In this document: positions 42,942 to 49,921 of the stretch, one piece after another
How the letters are laid out: each line of letters begins with the position of its first letter
Numbering within the stretch: position 1 is the stretch's first letter
DNA from: Myxococcales bacterium
GTDB lineage: Bacteria > Myxococcota_A > Polyangia > Polyangiales > Polyangiaceae
Direction of reading: 5' to 3'
Assembly (NCBI GenBank): GCA_025359105.1
Contig: JANYHK010000044.1
Span: 62,001 to 126,000 of the forward strand
Length of the DNA stretch: 64,000 nucleotides
Notes under the pieces: generated by a model
Databases searched by the model: none
What the model was told of the DNA's origin: nothing
The model's input: the letters and a program-made list of their open reading frames with translations, nothing else
Translations under genes and position numbers: made by a program

Positions 42942-43075
42942 GGCTTGGTGGGCTCGCCTCTCCTTCGCCGCGTCTAGGGGGCGGGGGCGCCGGCGGATGC
43001 TATGCGCGCCTAGCGTTCGCGGGCCCGCCGGCGCTAACGCTCAACGCGGCGAAAGAGAGGCGAGCCCACCTAGCC
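42942..43075. repeat. 134-bp imperfect palindrome with 31-bp arms
   Basis: Arms 42942-42972 and 43045-43075 match over 31 bp with two mismatches. The 26-bp core begins GGTGGGCTCGCC and ends TTCGCCGCG on the left. Nested inside are GCGCCGGCGG at 42987-42996 pairing with CCGCCGGCGC at 43025-43034, and the 10-bp palindrome GCGGGCCCGC at 43019-43028. No target-site duplication is evident. It could act as a transcript barrier for the protease gene or be a non-autonomous repeat. Confidence 0.75.
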
Positions 43076-43125
43076 TTTGGTGCAGTCGACGCAATGGCAT
43101 CGAGGAGCAAACAGCCCCTTCGCGC

Positions 43126-43161
43126 AAAAAAAGCCCCAGCCCGCAAACACGGCCCAGGGCT
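43126..43161 (-). terminator. Probable intrinsic terminator of ahcY
   Basis: On the minus strand AGCCC (43161-43157) pairs with GGGCT (43136-43132), with an inner GCC/GGC pairing, and is followed by seven T residues (opposite A43132-A43126). It lies about 185 bp beyond the ahcY stop. The stem is modest and interrupted. Confidence 0.5.
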
Positions 43162-43214
43162 CTCTCTCTCTCTCTCTCTCTCCCTCCCCCCCTCCCTCCC
43201 TCCCTCCCTCCTCC
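43160..43214 (+). repeat. Pure pyrimidine tract with (CT)11 and CCCT repeats
   Basis: These 55 bases contain no purine. They open with eleven CT units (43160-43181) and continue with TCCC/CCTC units. Such mirror-symmetric tracts are prone to slippage and can form triplex (H-form) DNA. They lie between two gene ends, not in a promoter. Confidence 0.85.
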
Positions 43215-43216
43215 GC

Positions 43217-43344
43217 GCCGTGCAAAGCACGGCTCGCCGCAGGCGACGCGGGGAGGCTCATGCGCGAAGCGCATGAGGGGAGCGCAGCTCCCACCAGCTC
43301 AATCAAATTATCGGTCCTGAGGCGTCGCGACCGCAGGTCGCGAC
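43217..43344. other. Cluster of five perfect hairpins with three-base loops
   Basis: The hairpins are 43217-43233 (7-bp arms, loop AAA), 43234-43246 (5 bp, GCA), 43257-43277 (9 bp, GAA), 43278-43292 (6 bp, GCA) and 43324-43344 (9 bp, GCA). Every loop is closed by C-G. The first and second are adjacent, as are the third and fourth. GNA loops closed by C-G are known to form very stable DNA minihairpins; the GCGAAGC core is present in the third. Confidence 0.85.
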
Positions 43345-43359
43345 ATCAATACCGATAAT
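43307..43359. repeat. Outer 9-bp stem enclosing the fifth hairpin, running into ahcY
   Basis: ATTATCGGT (43307-43315) pairs with ACCGATAAT (43351-43359) and encloses the hairpin at 43324-43344. The right arm codes for Tyr-Arg-Tyr, the last residues of AhcY, so the structure spans the stop codon. Confidence 0.7.
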
Positions 43360-44656
43360 GCTCCGGCTTGAACGGCCCTTCGGTGGAGACGCCGAGGTAC
43401 TTCGCCTGCTCGCCGGTGAGCTTGGTGAGCTCGACGCCGAGTTTGCCGAGGTGGAGCGCGGCGACCTTCTCGTCGAGCTTCTTCGGCAGGACGTGCACGC
43501 CGAGGGGGTAGCTCTTGGTGTCGGTCCAGAGGGCGATCTGGGCGAGGACCTGGTTGGAGAACGAGGTCGACATGACGAACGACGGGTGGCCGTTCGCGCA
43601 GCCGAGGTTCACGAGGCGGCCGCGGGCGAGGAGCGTGAGGCGCTTGCCGTCCGGGAAGACGAACTGGTCGACCTGCGGCTTGACGTTCACTTCCTTGATC
43701 TCGGGGTTCTTCTCGAGCCATGCGACGTCGATCTCGCAATCGAAGTGGCCGATGTTGCAGAGGATCGACTGATCCTTCATCACCTTCATGTGCTCGGGGC
43801 GGAGGATGCCCATGCAGCCGGTGGCGGTGACGAAGATGTCGCCTTGCGGGGCGGCCTTCTCCATCGTCGTGACCTGGTAGCCCTCCATGGCGGCCTGGAG
43901 CGCGTTGATCGGATCGATCTCGGTGATGATGACGCGGGCGCCGAGGCCGCGGAGCGACTGCGCGCAGCCCTTGCCGACGTCGCCGTAGCCGGCCACGACC
44001 GCGACCTTGCCGGCGAACATGACGCCGGTGGCGCGCTTGAGGCCATCGCCCAGCGACTCGCGGCAACCGTAGAGGTTGTCGAACTTCGACTTGGTGACCG
44101 AGTCGTTGACGTTGATGCACGGGACCTTGAGCGTCCCGTTCTTGTGCATCTCGTAGAGGCGGTGCACGCCGGTCGTCGTCTCCTCCGAGATGCCGCGGAC
44201 CGGGTCAGCGCCCGCGAAGAGCTCGGGGTGCTTGGTGTGGGCGATGATCGTGAGATCGCCGCCGTCGTCGAGGATCATGTTCGGGCCCTTGCCGCCCTTG
44301 AACGCCTTGAGCTGCATCTCGATGCACTCGTCGTATTCCTTCTCGGTCTCGCCCTTCCAGGCGAAGACCGGAACGCCCGTCGCGGCGATCGCGGCGGCGG
44401 CCTGGTCCTGCGTCGAGTAGATGTTGCAGCTCGTCCAGGTGACCTCGGCGCCGAGGGTGGTGAGCGTCTCGATGAGGACCGCGGTCTGCGTCGTCATGTG
44501 GAGGCAGCCGGCGATGCGCGCGCCCGCGAGGGGCTTGGTCTTGCCGAACTCGGCGCGGAGCGCCATGAGGCCGGGCATTTCGCTCTCGGCGATCTCGATT
44601 TCCTTGCGGCCCCACGAAGCGAGCGAGATGTCCTTGACCTTGAAGTTCTCAGCCAT
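43346..44656 (-). CDS. ahcY: Adenosylhomocysteinase
   Basis: AhcY splits S-adenosylhomocysteine into adenosine and homocysteine and relieves product inhibition of methyltransferases. The 436-residue protein has all landmarks: [13 protein letters not shown], the NAD loop [13 protein letters not shown], the active-site region [20 protein letters not shown], and the canonical end KPEHYRY. It is the second gene of an operon. Its ATG lies inside the end of the ArsR-methyltransferase gene (8-base overlap), with AGGAAGG upstream. The stop codon lies within a hairpin stem. This pairing strongly suggests control by that regulator. Confidence 0.97.
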   Translation of the reverse strand: MAENFKVKDISLASWGRKEIEIAESEMPGLMALRAEFGKTKPLAGARIAGCLHMTTQTAVLIETLTTLGAEVTWTSCNIYSTQDQAAAAIAATGVPVFAWKGETEKEYDECIEMQLKAFKGGKGPNMILDDGGDLTIIAHTKHPELFAGADPVRGISEETTTGVHRLYEMHKNGTLKVPCINVNDSVTKSKFDNLYGCRESLGDGLKRATGVMFAGKVAVVAGYGDVGKGCAQSLRGLGARVIITEIDPINALQAAMEGYQVTTMEKAAPQGDIFVTATGCMGILRPEHMKVMKDQSILCNIGHFDCEIDVAWLEKNPEIKEVNVKPQVDQFVFPDGKRLTLLARGRLVNLGCANGHPSFVMSTSFSNQVLAQIALWTDTKSYPLGVHVLPKKLDEKVAALHLGKLGVELTKLTGEQAKYLGVSTEGPFKPEHYRY

Positions 44657-45674
44657 GATGTGCCTTCCTGTCTTCCTTGTTTCTCTTGTTGCGGTCTGAT
44701 TTGTGGTCGCCACCGCCGGTGCGGGTGGCGACCAACGCTTGCCAGGGCAGGTGCGCGTCGGGGCCCGCGTGGGGGGCCGGGATGCGCGCGACGTGCGGCG
44801 CCTCGAGCCCCGCGTCCTCCGCGAAGCGCGAGAGCTCACGCGCCTCGAAGCCGAGCCAGAGGTCCGCTTGCGCGCGCATCGACTCGTCGTCGTGGCGCGC
44901 GTAGTCGAGGAGCACCACGGCGCCGCCGGGACGCGCGAGGTGGGCGAGCATCTTCACCAGGCTCGCGGGCTGCGGGGCGTGGTGGAGCATGCGCACCGCG
45001 AAGACGGCGTCCGCCTTGCCTCCGACCGCGTCACCGACGTCGTCGCTGTCGAGATCGCCGTGGACGAGCTCCACGTTCTTGTATCCGCGCGCCTCGACGC
45101 GGGCCCGCGCACGCCGGAGCTGCGGCTCGGCGCGATCGATCGCCACGACCCGCTCGAAGACGGGGGCGAGCACGTCGAGCATCCCGCCGTCGCCGGTGCC
45201 GGCGTCGACCGCGAGCGCGCGGTGCGGCAAGAGCGGCGCGAAGGCCGACAGATACGACGCGAGCTCCTCGGGAGGCCCGATCTCGCCGTCGCGCTCGTCC
45301 GGGCGGGGCTGCGCGAAGTACTCGCGGCCTACCGCGTCGCGCGCGGCGAGGACGAGGGCGACCTTGCCGAGCGAGCCGTCGTCCTCACACAGCGTGCGCC
45401 CGCTGCGCAGCGCGTCCTGGACGACGGGATCGGCAGCGGCGCCCTCGGCCAGGCGCACGAGCGCGCGGGTACCCTGACGGCGAACGACGACGAGGCCCGC
45501 TTGCTTCAGGGGCGCGACGTGCCGCGAGACGTTGGGCTGGCTCTCGGCGAGGAGCTCGGCCAGCTCGCCGATGGTCAGCTCCTCTTCCTGGGCCAGCGCA
45601 AGCAGGCGCAGGCGCACCGGCTCGGAGAGAACCCGGTAGAGCTCCCAGCGCTCGTAGGTGGCCGTCGACTGCAC
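44649..45674 (-). CDS. ArsR-family regulator fused to a SAM-dependent methyltransferase domain
   Basis: The 341-residue protein joins a winged helix (about 5-90; [55 protein letters not shown]) to a class I methyltransferase fold (about 140-310; [67 protein letters not shown]). Metal-binding cysteines of ArsR are not evident. Because it overlaps ahcY, the methyltransferase domain probably senses S-adenosylhomocysteine or SAM, as in the SahR-type regulators of methionine metabolism; enzymatic activity is not excluded. GTG 45674 is chosen since the HTH begins soon after; TTG further upstream is possible. Confidence 0.85.
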   Translation of the reverse strand: MQSTATYERWELYRVLSEPVRLRLLALAQEEELTIGELAELLAESQPNVSRHVAPLKQAGLVVVRRQGTRALVRLAEGAAADPVVQDALRSGRTLCEDDGSLGKVALVLAARDAVGREYFAQPRPDERDGEIGPPEELASYLSAFAPLLPHRALAVDAGTGDGGMLDVLAPVFERVVAIDRAEPQLRRARARVEARGYKNVELVHGDLDSDDVGDAVGGKADAVFAVRMLHHAPQPASLVKMLAHLARPGGAVVLLDYARHDDESMRAQADLWLGFEARELSRFAEDAGLEAPHVARIPAPHAGPDAHLPWQALVATRTGGGDHKSDRNKRNKEDRKAHHG

Positions 45675-45681
45675 AAGGGAA

Positions 45682-45702
45682 CATATATGCGTCGATACGA
45701 AT
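45682..45702. promoter_or_regulatory. Candidate operator upstream of the ArsR-methyltransferase gene
   Basis: An 8-bp palindrome CATATATG (45682-45689) overlaps a hyphenated dyad ATgCGTcgatACGaAT (45687-45702). Both lie just upstream of GTG 45674 in an AT-richer patch. Autoregulation by the ArsR-type protein is plausible but unproven. Confidence 0.4.
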
Positions 45703-45830
45703 GAATGCAAGTAACGCCGGTCGGTTTTCGTGCTCGCCTCGAAAAATAGGACGTGGATGGCCCCGGCGTGACGATTGGATGACAACTTTTTACGCGGCGC
45801 CGTGGGGGGCTCACTAGTATCCCGCCGTAC

Positions 45831-47774
45831 ATGTCCCCCCGTTCGAAGCCCCAGCTCGCCGCCCCCACGGCGGGCGCGAGGGCCTCCGGCACGGGCGTGG
45901 TCCTCGGGCCGCGCACACGCGCGCGGCTCCGGCGGCGGGCGGGACGCGCGCTCCTGGCGGTGCCGGCGATCGGCATCGTCGTCTCCGACGTGGTGCGCCG
46001 GCGCGAGCAGATCCGGCACTTCGAGGAGATCGAGCTCGCGTACTACCTCGTGACAATCGCCCTGAGCCTCTTCTTGTGGGGTGCGCTCCTCGCGATCGCG
46101 ACGCGGCGCGGCGGAGCCGCGCGGCACGTCGCGCGGCTGCTTCTGGTTGCGCTCGCACTCTTCGCGTTCGGAGGGCAGACCTACGCCTTCGATCGCTACC
46201 AGGCGTACCTGAACCATCGCGCCGTGCTCGTCGGGACGTCGATGATGCCGAGCATCGGCCAGCAGCTCTGGAGCGATCGCGCCTCGTTCGCGGGCGCGCT
46301 CTTCCCGCCGGTGCTCGCAGCGATCGCGCTGGCGATCCTGGGCATGCTGGTCGCGCCGCTGCGCCGCCGGCGCACCTGGCTCGCCGTCGACGTCGCGGCG
46401 CTCGCGTTCGTGCTCTCGCTGGTGGCGGCGCCGACGAACGGCGGCGAGCAAGGCGCGACGCCCGACGTGCTCTACCTGTCGGCGATGGGCCACCTCGCCC
46501 GCGCGCACTGGGAGCACAACGAGACGGTGGAGCGCGTGCACCCGGGGCGACGCTCGCCGCTTCCCGTGTCGACGCTCACGCCGGCGAAGACGCCGCGCCG
46601 CAACGTGCTCCTCGTCGTCACCGAGAGCGTGCGCTCCCACAGCACGTGCGTCGCCTACGATCCCGAGTGCAAGTGGACGCCGTTCTCGAACAAGGCGGCG
46701 CCCAACCGCATCCCTTTCACGCAGGTGCGCGCGCTCGACTCGACGACCGCGATTTCCCTGTCGATCATGTGGGCGGGCCTGTTGCCGACCGAGTCGCGCA
46801 AGGCGCTCCACGAGGCGCCGCTCCTGTGGGAGTACGCGCGCGCGGGCGGTTGGGACACCGCGTACTGGACGAGCCAGAACCTCCTCTTCGGCAACTCCGG
46901 TACGTGGGTCGACGGGCTCCCCGTCTCGCGCCACGTGAGCGCCACCGAGCTCGAGCCCGGGGCGACACTGGAGACCGGCGCCGACGACGGCAAGCTCATC
47001 ACGTACGTCACCGGCGACATCGGCGCCCTGCGCGAGCCGTACGTCGGCGTCGTGCACCTCTCGAATACTCATTTTCCGTACGCGGTCGATCCCGACTTCA
47101 TGCCCTTCCAGCCGCAGGAAGAGGCGAGCGGCCCCGGCTACGAGACGGAGATCAAAAACCGCTACCAGGACTCGATCATCCTTCAGGACCGCGCCGTCGG
47201 CCGCCTCATCGACGACGTGCGCGCGCGCCCCGAGGGGGGCCGCACCGTCATCGTGTTCGTGAGCGACCACGGCGAGCAGATGCGCGAGAAGGGCGCGGTC
47301 GGGCACACCGGCACGCTCTTCGATCCGGAGATCCGCATCCCGCTCTGGATCGACGCCCCGCCGGGCACGCTCACGGAGGACGAAGAGACGCAGCTGCGCG
47401 CGCTCTCCGACGTGCCGCTCACGTCGATCGACATGCTGCCGACGCTCCTGGATCTCATGGGCATGTGGGACAGCCCCCAGATCGCCGACTACCGCGCGCG
47501 GATGCCGGGCCAGAGCCTCCTCCGCGGCGGCTCGGCGCGCGATCAGGTGCTCCCGCTGACCAACTGCAGCGAGCTCTGGGCGTGCGCCTTCAAGAACTGG
47601 GGCGCCATCCAGGGCACGCGCAAGCTCATCGCGACGACCTGGGACCACTCCTGGAACTGCTTCGACGTCGCGACCGATCCGGCCGAAGAGCACGATCTCG
47701 GCCCCGAGGCCTGCGCCGATCTGCGCACCTACGCGGAGAAAACGATGGGCGGGCGCCCATTTTCGGCGAAGTAG
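45831..47774 (+). CDS. Membrane-anchored sulfatase-fold enzyme (phosphoethanolamine-transferase/LTA-synthase-like)
   Basis: This 647-residue protein has membrane helices at about 35-55, 65-88, 98-115, 160-180 and 190-210, then a large soluble domain of the alkaline-phosphatase/sulfatase superfamily. The nucleophile region is NVLLVVTESVRSHSTC, where Glu and Ser/Thr should serve metal and nucleophile roles. The metal sites THFPY, VFVSDHGEQ and GHTGTLFDPEIRIPLWI match phosphoethanolamine transferases and LTA-synthase-like enzymes. It probably decorates a lipid or glycan on the periplasmic side. No ribosome-binding site is clear at ATG 45831. The next gene lies 97 bp downstream. Confidence 0.82.
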   Translation: MSPRSKPQLAAPTAGARASGTGVVLGPRTRARLRRRAGRALLAVPAIGIVVSDVVRRREQIRHFEEIELAYYLVTIALSLFLWGALLAIATRRGGAARHVARLLLVALALFAFGGQTYAFDRYQAYLNHRAVLVGTSMMPSIGQQLWSDRASFAGALFPPVLAAIALAILGMLVAPLRRRRTWLAVDVAALAFVLSLVAAPTNGGEQGATPDVLYLSAMGHLARAHWEHNETVERVHPGRRSPLPVSTLTPAKTPRRNVLLVVTESVRSHSTCVAYDPECKWTPFSNKAAPNRIPFTQVRALDSTTAISLSIMWAGLLPTESRKALHEAPLLWEYARAGGWDTAYWTSQNLLFGNSGTWVDGLPVSRHVSATELEPGATLETGADDGKLITYVTGDIGALREPYVGVVHLSNTHFPYAVDPDFMPFQPQEEASGPGYETEIKNRYQDSIILQDRAVGRLIDDVRARPEGGRTVIVFVSDHGEQMREKGAVGHTGTLFDPEIRIPLWIDAPPGTLTEDEETQLRALSDVPLTSIDMLPTLLDLMGMWDSPQIADYRARMPGQSLLRGGSARDQVLPLTNCSELWACAFKNWGAIQGTRKLIATTWDHSWNCFDVATDPAEEHDLGPEACADLRTYAEKTMGGRPFSAK

Positions 47775-47830
47775 CCGATATTCGCCTCCGCGGGGCCTAT
47801 TCGGCCCTACCTTCGAGCGGGGGGGGTGCT

Positions 47831-47848
47831 ACATACGGCACCGTATGT
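47831..47848. promoter_or_regulatory. 18-bp perfect palindrome before the copper monooxygenase gene
   Basis: ACATACGG-CA-CCGTATGT has 8-bp perfect arms with a two-base centre and ends 22 bp before the start codon. Its position and size suit a dimeric repressor operator; it is not followed by a T-run, so a terminator is unlikely. Confidence 0.55.
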
Positions 47849-47870
47849 CCTTCGTTCCCGAGGAGCCTCC

Positions 47871-49193
47871 ATGCGCGTTCGTCTGATCGCCTCCGCCGCC
47901 GTCCTGCTCGCGCTCGCCGCGTGCTCCTCCTCGAAGAGCTCGCCCGCCACTGCGGCCGACGACGGCGGCACGCCGGCGGTCGACGCCGGAGGAGCAAAGA
48001 TGAACTCCCTCGAGCCGCCGCCCGCGGGCAAAGGTGTCCAGTACAAGATGGTCACCGAGCTCGAGGCCGGGCAGGAGATCGAGCGCGTACAGTTCTTCCA
48101 GGTTCCACCGGAGGGGCTGTACGTGAACCGCGAAGAGGTGCGCTACACGCCGGGCAGCCACCACGTCCTCATTTACAAGACGCCGTACACCACGATCCCG
48201 ACGGTGGACGAGCGCGGCAAATCGCACAACACGACGGGCCCGATCGACGCGCCGAACGGCGGAACGGGTGACTGGAAGATCATTGGCGTCGTCGCCGGGG
48301 CCCAGTCGGCCAACGCGCCTCCGGTCGTCGACGGCCTCCCGCCCAACGCGGCGGTGAAGCTCGAGGGGGGCACGGTGCTCCTCATGAACACGCACTACAT
48401 CAACGCGGCGACGACCAAGCTCACCGTCGACGCACGCGTGAACATGTGGACGATCCCCAAGGAGCAGATGACCGTCGAGGCGGGCATCCTCTTCTTCTAC
48501 GACCCCATCATCCGCGTCGGCGCCCACGCGACCGGCTACGCAGAGATGTCCTGCCCGGTGAACGCGGACATCAACGTCATCAACCTGCAGACGCACATGC
48601 ACGCGCGCGGGCTCGGCGGGCAGGCGTTCGTGATCCCGCCGGGGACCGCGCAGGCGCCGCAGATGGTCTACGAGAGCCAGAACTGGGAGGAGGTCCCGGT
48701 GAAGGCCTTCCAGCCGAGCGCGCAGGGCATGCAGATCAAGGCGGGCTCGACGCTCAACTACCACTGCGACTACAAGAACGACGAGGATCGCACGATCGTC
48801 CAGGGTCCGACGACCAAGGACGAGATGTGCATGATCATCGGCGTCTACTACCCGCGCGACGCGAAGACGGAGCTGTGCAGCACCGACGGGACATACGACG
48901 GCTTCTCGCTCGGAGGGACCTGGTACGGCAAGGGCGGCACGAGCACGTGCGGGCAGGCGCTCGCCTGCGCGCAGGCCGCCACGACCGAAGATGCCACCTA
49001 CGCGTGTCTCCTCGGCGCGTGCCGTAGCGCGACGCCCGCGCTCGACGACGTGGCCAAGTGCTTCTTCACGCAGGGGAGCGTGTGCAAGAAGCAGTGCGCG
49101 GCCGACGCGTCGCCCGCCGAGTGCCAGCAGACGTGCCTCCAGAAGGCGTGCGGCGAGAAGCAGGCGGCCTGTCAGGCCACCGCGTGCAACTGA
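47871..49193 (+). CDS. PHM/DBH-type copper monooxygenase-like lipoprotein
   Basis: This 440-residue lipoprotein (signal ending LLALAACSSS) has all six copper ligands of peptidylglycine-hydroxylating and dopamine-hydroxylating monooxygenases. Site H is SHHVLIY (His97, His98) and NTHYIN (His175). Site M is THMHARG (His242, His244) and KDEMCMIIGVYY (Met319). The catalytic core spans about residues 45-345. The tail (350-440) holds about a dozen cysteines in paired motifs and is a separate disulfide domain. GAGGAG lies five bases before ATG 47871. It could oxidise an exported substrate using copper and a reductant; the substrate is unknown. Confidence 0.82.
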   Translation: MRVRLIASAAVLLALAACSSSKSSPATAADDGGTPAVDAGGAKMNSLEPPPAGKGVQYKMVTELEAGQEIERVQFFQVPPEGLYVNREEVRYTPGSHHVLIYKTPYTTIPTVDERGKSHNTTGPIDAPNGGTGDWKIIGVVAGAQSANAPPVVDGLPPNAAVKLEGGTVLLMNTHYINAATTKLTVDARVNMWTIPKEQMTVEAGILFFYDPIIRVGAHATGYAEMSCPVNADINVINLQTHMHARGLGGQAFVIPPGTAQAPQMVYESQNWEEVPVKAFQPSAQGMQIKAGSTLNYHCDYKNDEDRTIVQGPTTKDEMCMIIGVYYPRDAKTELCSTDGTYDGFSLGGTWYGKGGTSTCGQALACAQAATTEDATYACLLGACRSATPALDDVAKCFFTQGSVCKKQCAADASPAECQQTCLQKACGEKQAACQATACN

Positions 49194-49224
49194 CGACGCC
49201 GACGCAATCCGCGACCCATCCAAC

Positions 49225-49845
49225 CTAGTTGCATTTGCTGTTCGGCGGGGTGCCCGTGCAGTTGGTGGGGCAGGCCTGGCTCGCGGTGGTAGTGACGCCC
49301 AGCTTGCAGTCGAACAGATAGATGTCGTTGCGGTCGGCGCCGGCGACGTGCGGCACGATCGGGAGATCCTTGCCGCAGTAGGTCCCGTTCGCCTTGTTGA
49401 AGCAGGGATCGCACGTGTCGGGGTGGCCGTTCGGGAGCGGGACGCAGCCGTTGACGCAGTGGTTGACGTCGGCGACGGCGTCCTTCTCGCACGTGTAGAG
49501 ATCGTCGGGCGGGGCGTTGCAGAAGAGTCCGTTGTTCCCGCAGTACCACCCGTTGTCGCGATTTCTGCACGGGTTCGCGCACTGGGCGACCTCGACGTGG
49601 ACGTCGTTGGGGGACTTCTCGAACAGGGCGTCGACCGAGGGGCCGCCGTCGGCAGGGCCCGTGTCGATGCGCCCGTCGCCGTCGGCGAACGTGGCGTCCT
49701 GGCACGCGCCGCCGTCGCAGAGGGAGATGTCCCGGTCCTTCGTCACGAAGTCGACGAGGAGCGTGCAGCCCGAGAGCGCCAGACCGACCGCCGCCAACAC
49801 GGGGGCGCGGGAGAGCGCTCGGGAGGGGTGAGGAGAAACGGCCAC
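49225..49845 (-). CDS. Cys-rich lipoprotein
   Basis: This 206-residue protein has a signal ending in LSGC, followed by TLLVDFVTKDRDISLCDGG. The mature chain carries about eighteen cysteines in motifs such as CANPC, WYCGNNGLFC, HCVNGC and TCDPC, again a disulfide-stapled surface module. It starts 76 bp from the divergent giant TPR gene and converges with the copper monooxygenase gene. No enzymatic motif is present. Confidence 0.75.
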   Translation of the reverse strand: MAVSPHPSRALSRAPVLAAVGLALSGCTLLVDFVTKDRDISLCDGGACQDATFADGDGRIDTGPADGGPSVDALFEKSPNDVHVEVAQCANPCRNRDNGWYCGNNGLFCNAPPDDLYTCEKDAVADVNHCVNGCVPLPNGHPDTCDPCFNKANGTYCGKDLPIVPHVAGADRNDIYLFDCKLGVTTTASQACPTNCTGTPPNSKCN

Positions 49846-49921
49846 CCGGTCATCTTACCCCCACGAACGCACATGGCGTAGTCGGGTGCAGTTGTGAGAC
49901 CATTCGGCCCGAGGTCCACCC

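Larger units (their letters stand above)
42907..43345. other. 439-bp gene-free, palindrome-rich region between convergent genes
   Basis: This stretch lies between the stop of the protease gene and the stop of ahcY. It holds a 31-bp-arm inverted repeat, a probable ahcY terminator, a pure pyrimidine tract and five three-base-loop hairpins, listed separately. Open frames cross it on both strands, but they are of low complexity and lack ribosome-binding sites, so I see no coding gene. Confidence 0.8.

Noticed and set aside
43000-43360. Several overlapping open frames on both strands in the pyrimidine tract region
   Set aside because: They translate to low-complexity Leu/Ser/Pro or Arg/Glu runs, have no ribosome-binding sites and lie across palindromes.
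45675-45830. SAH or SAM riboswitch ahead of the ahcY operon
   Set aside because: The leader is short, and I could not recognise the conserved riboswitch core; a protein regulator is encoded in the operon instead.
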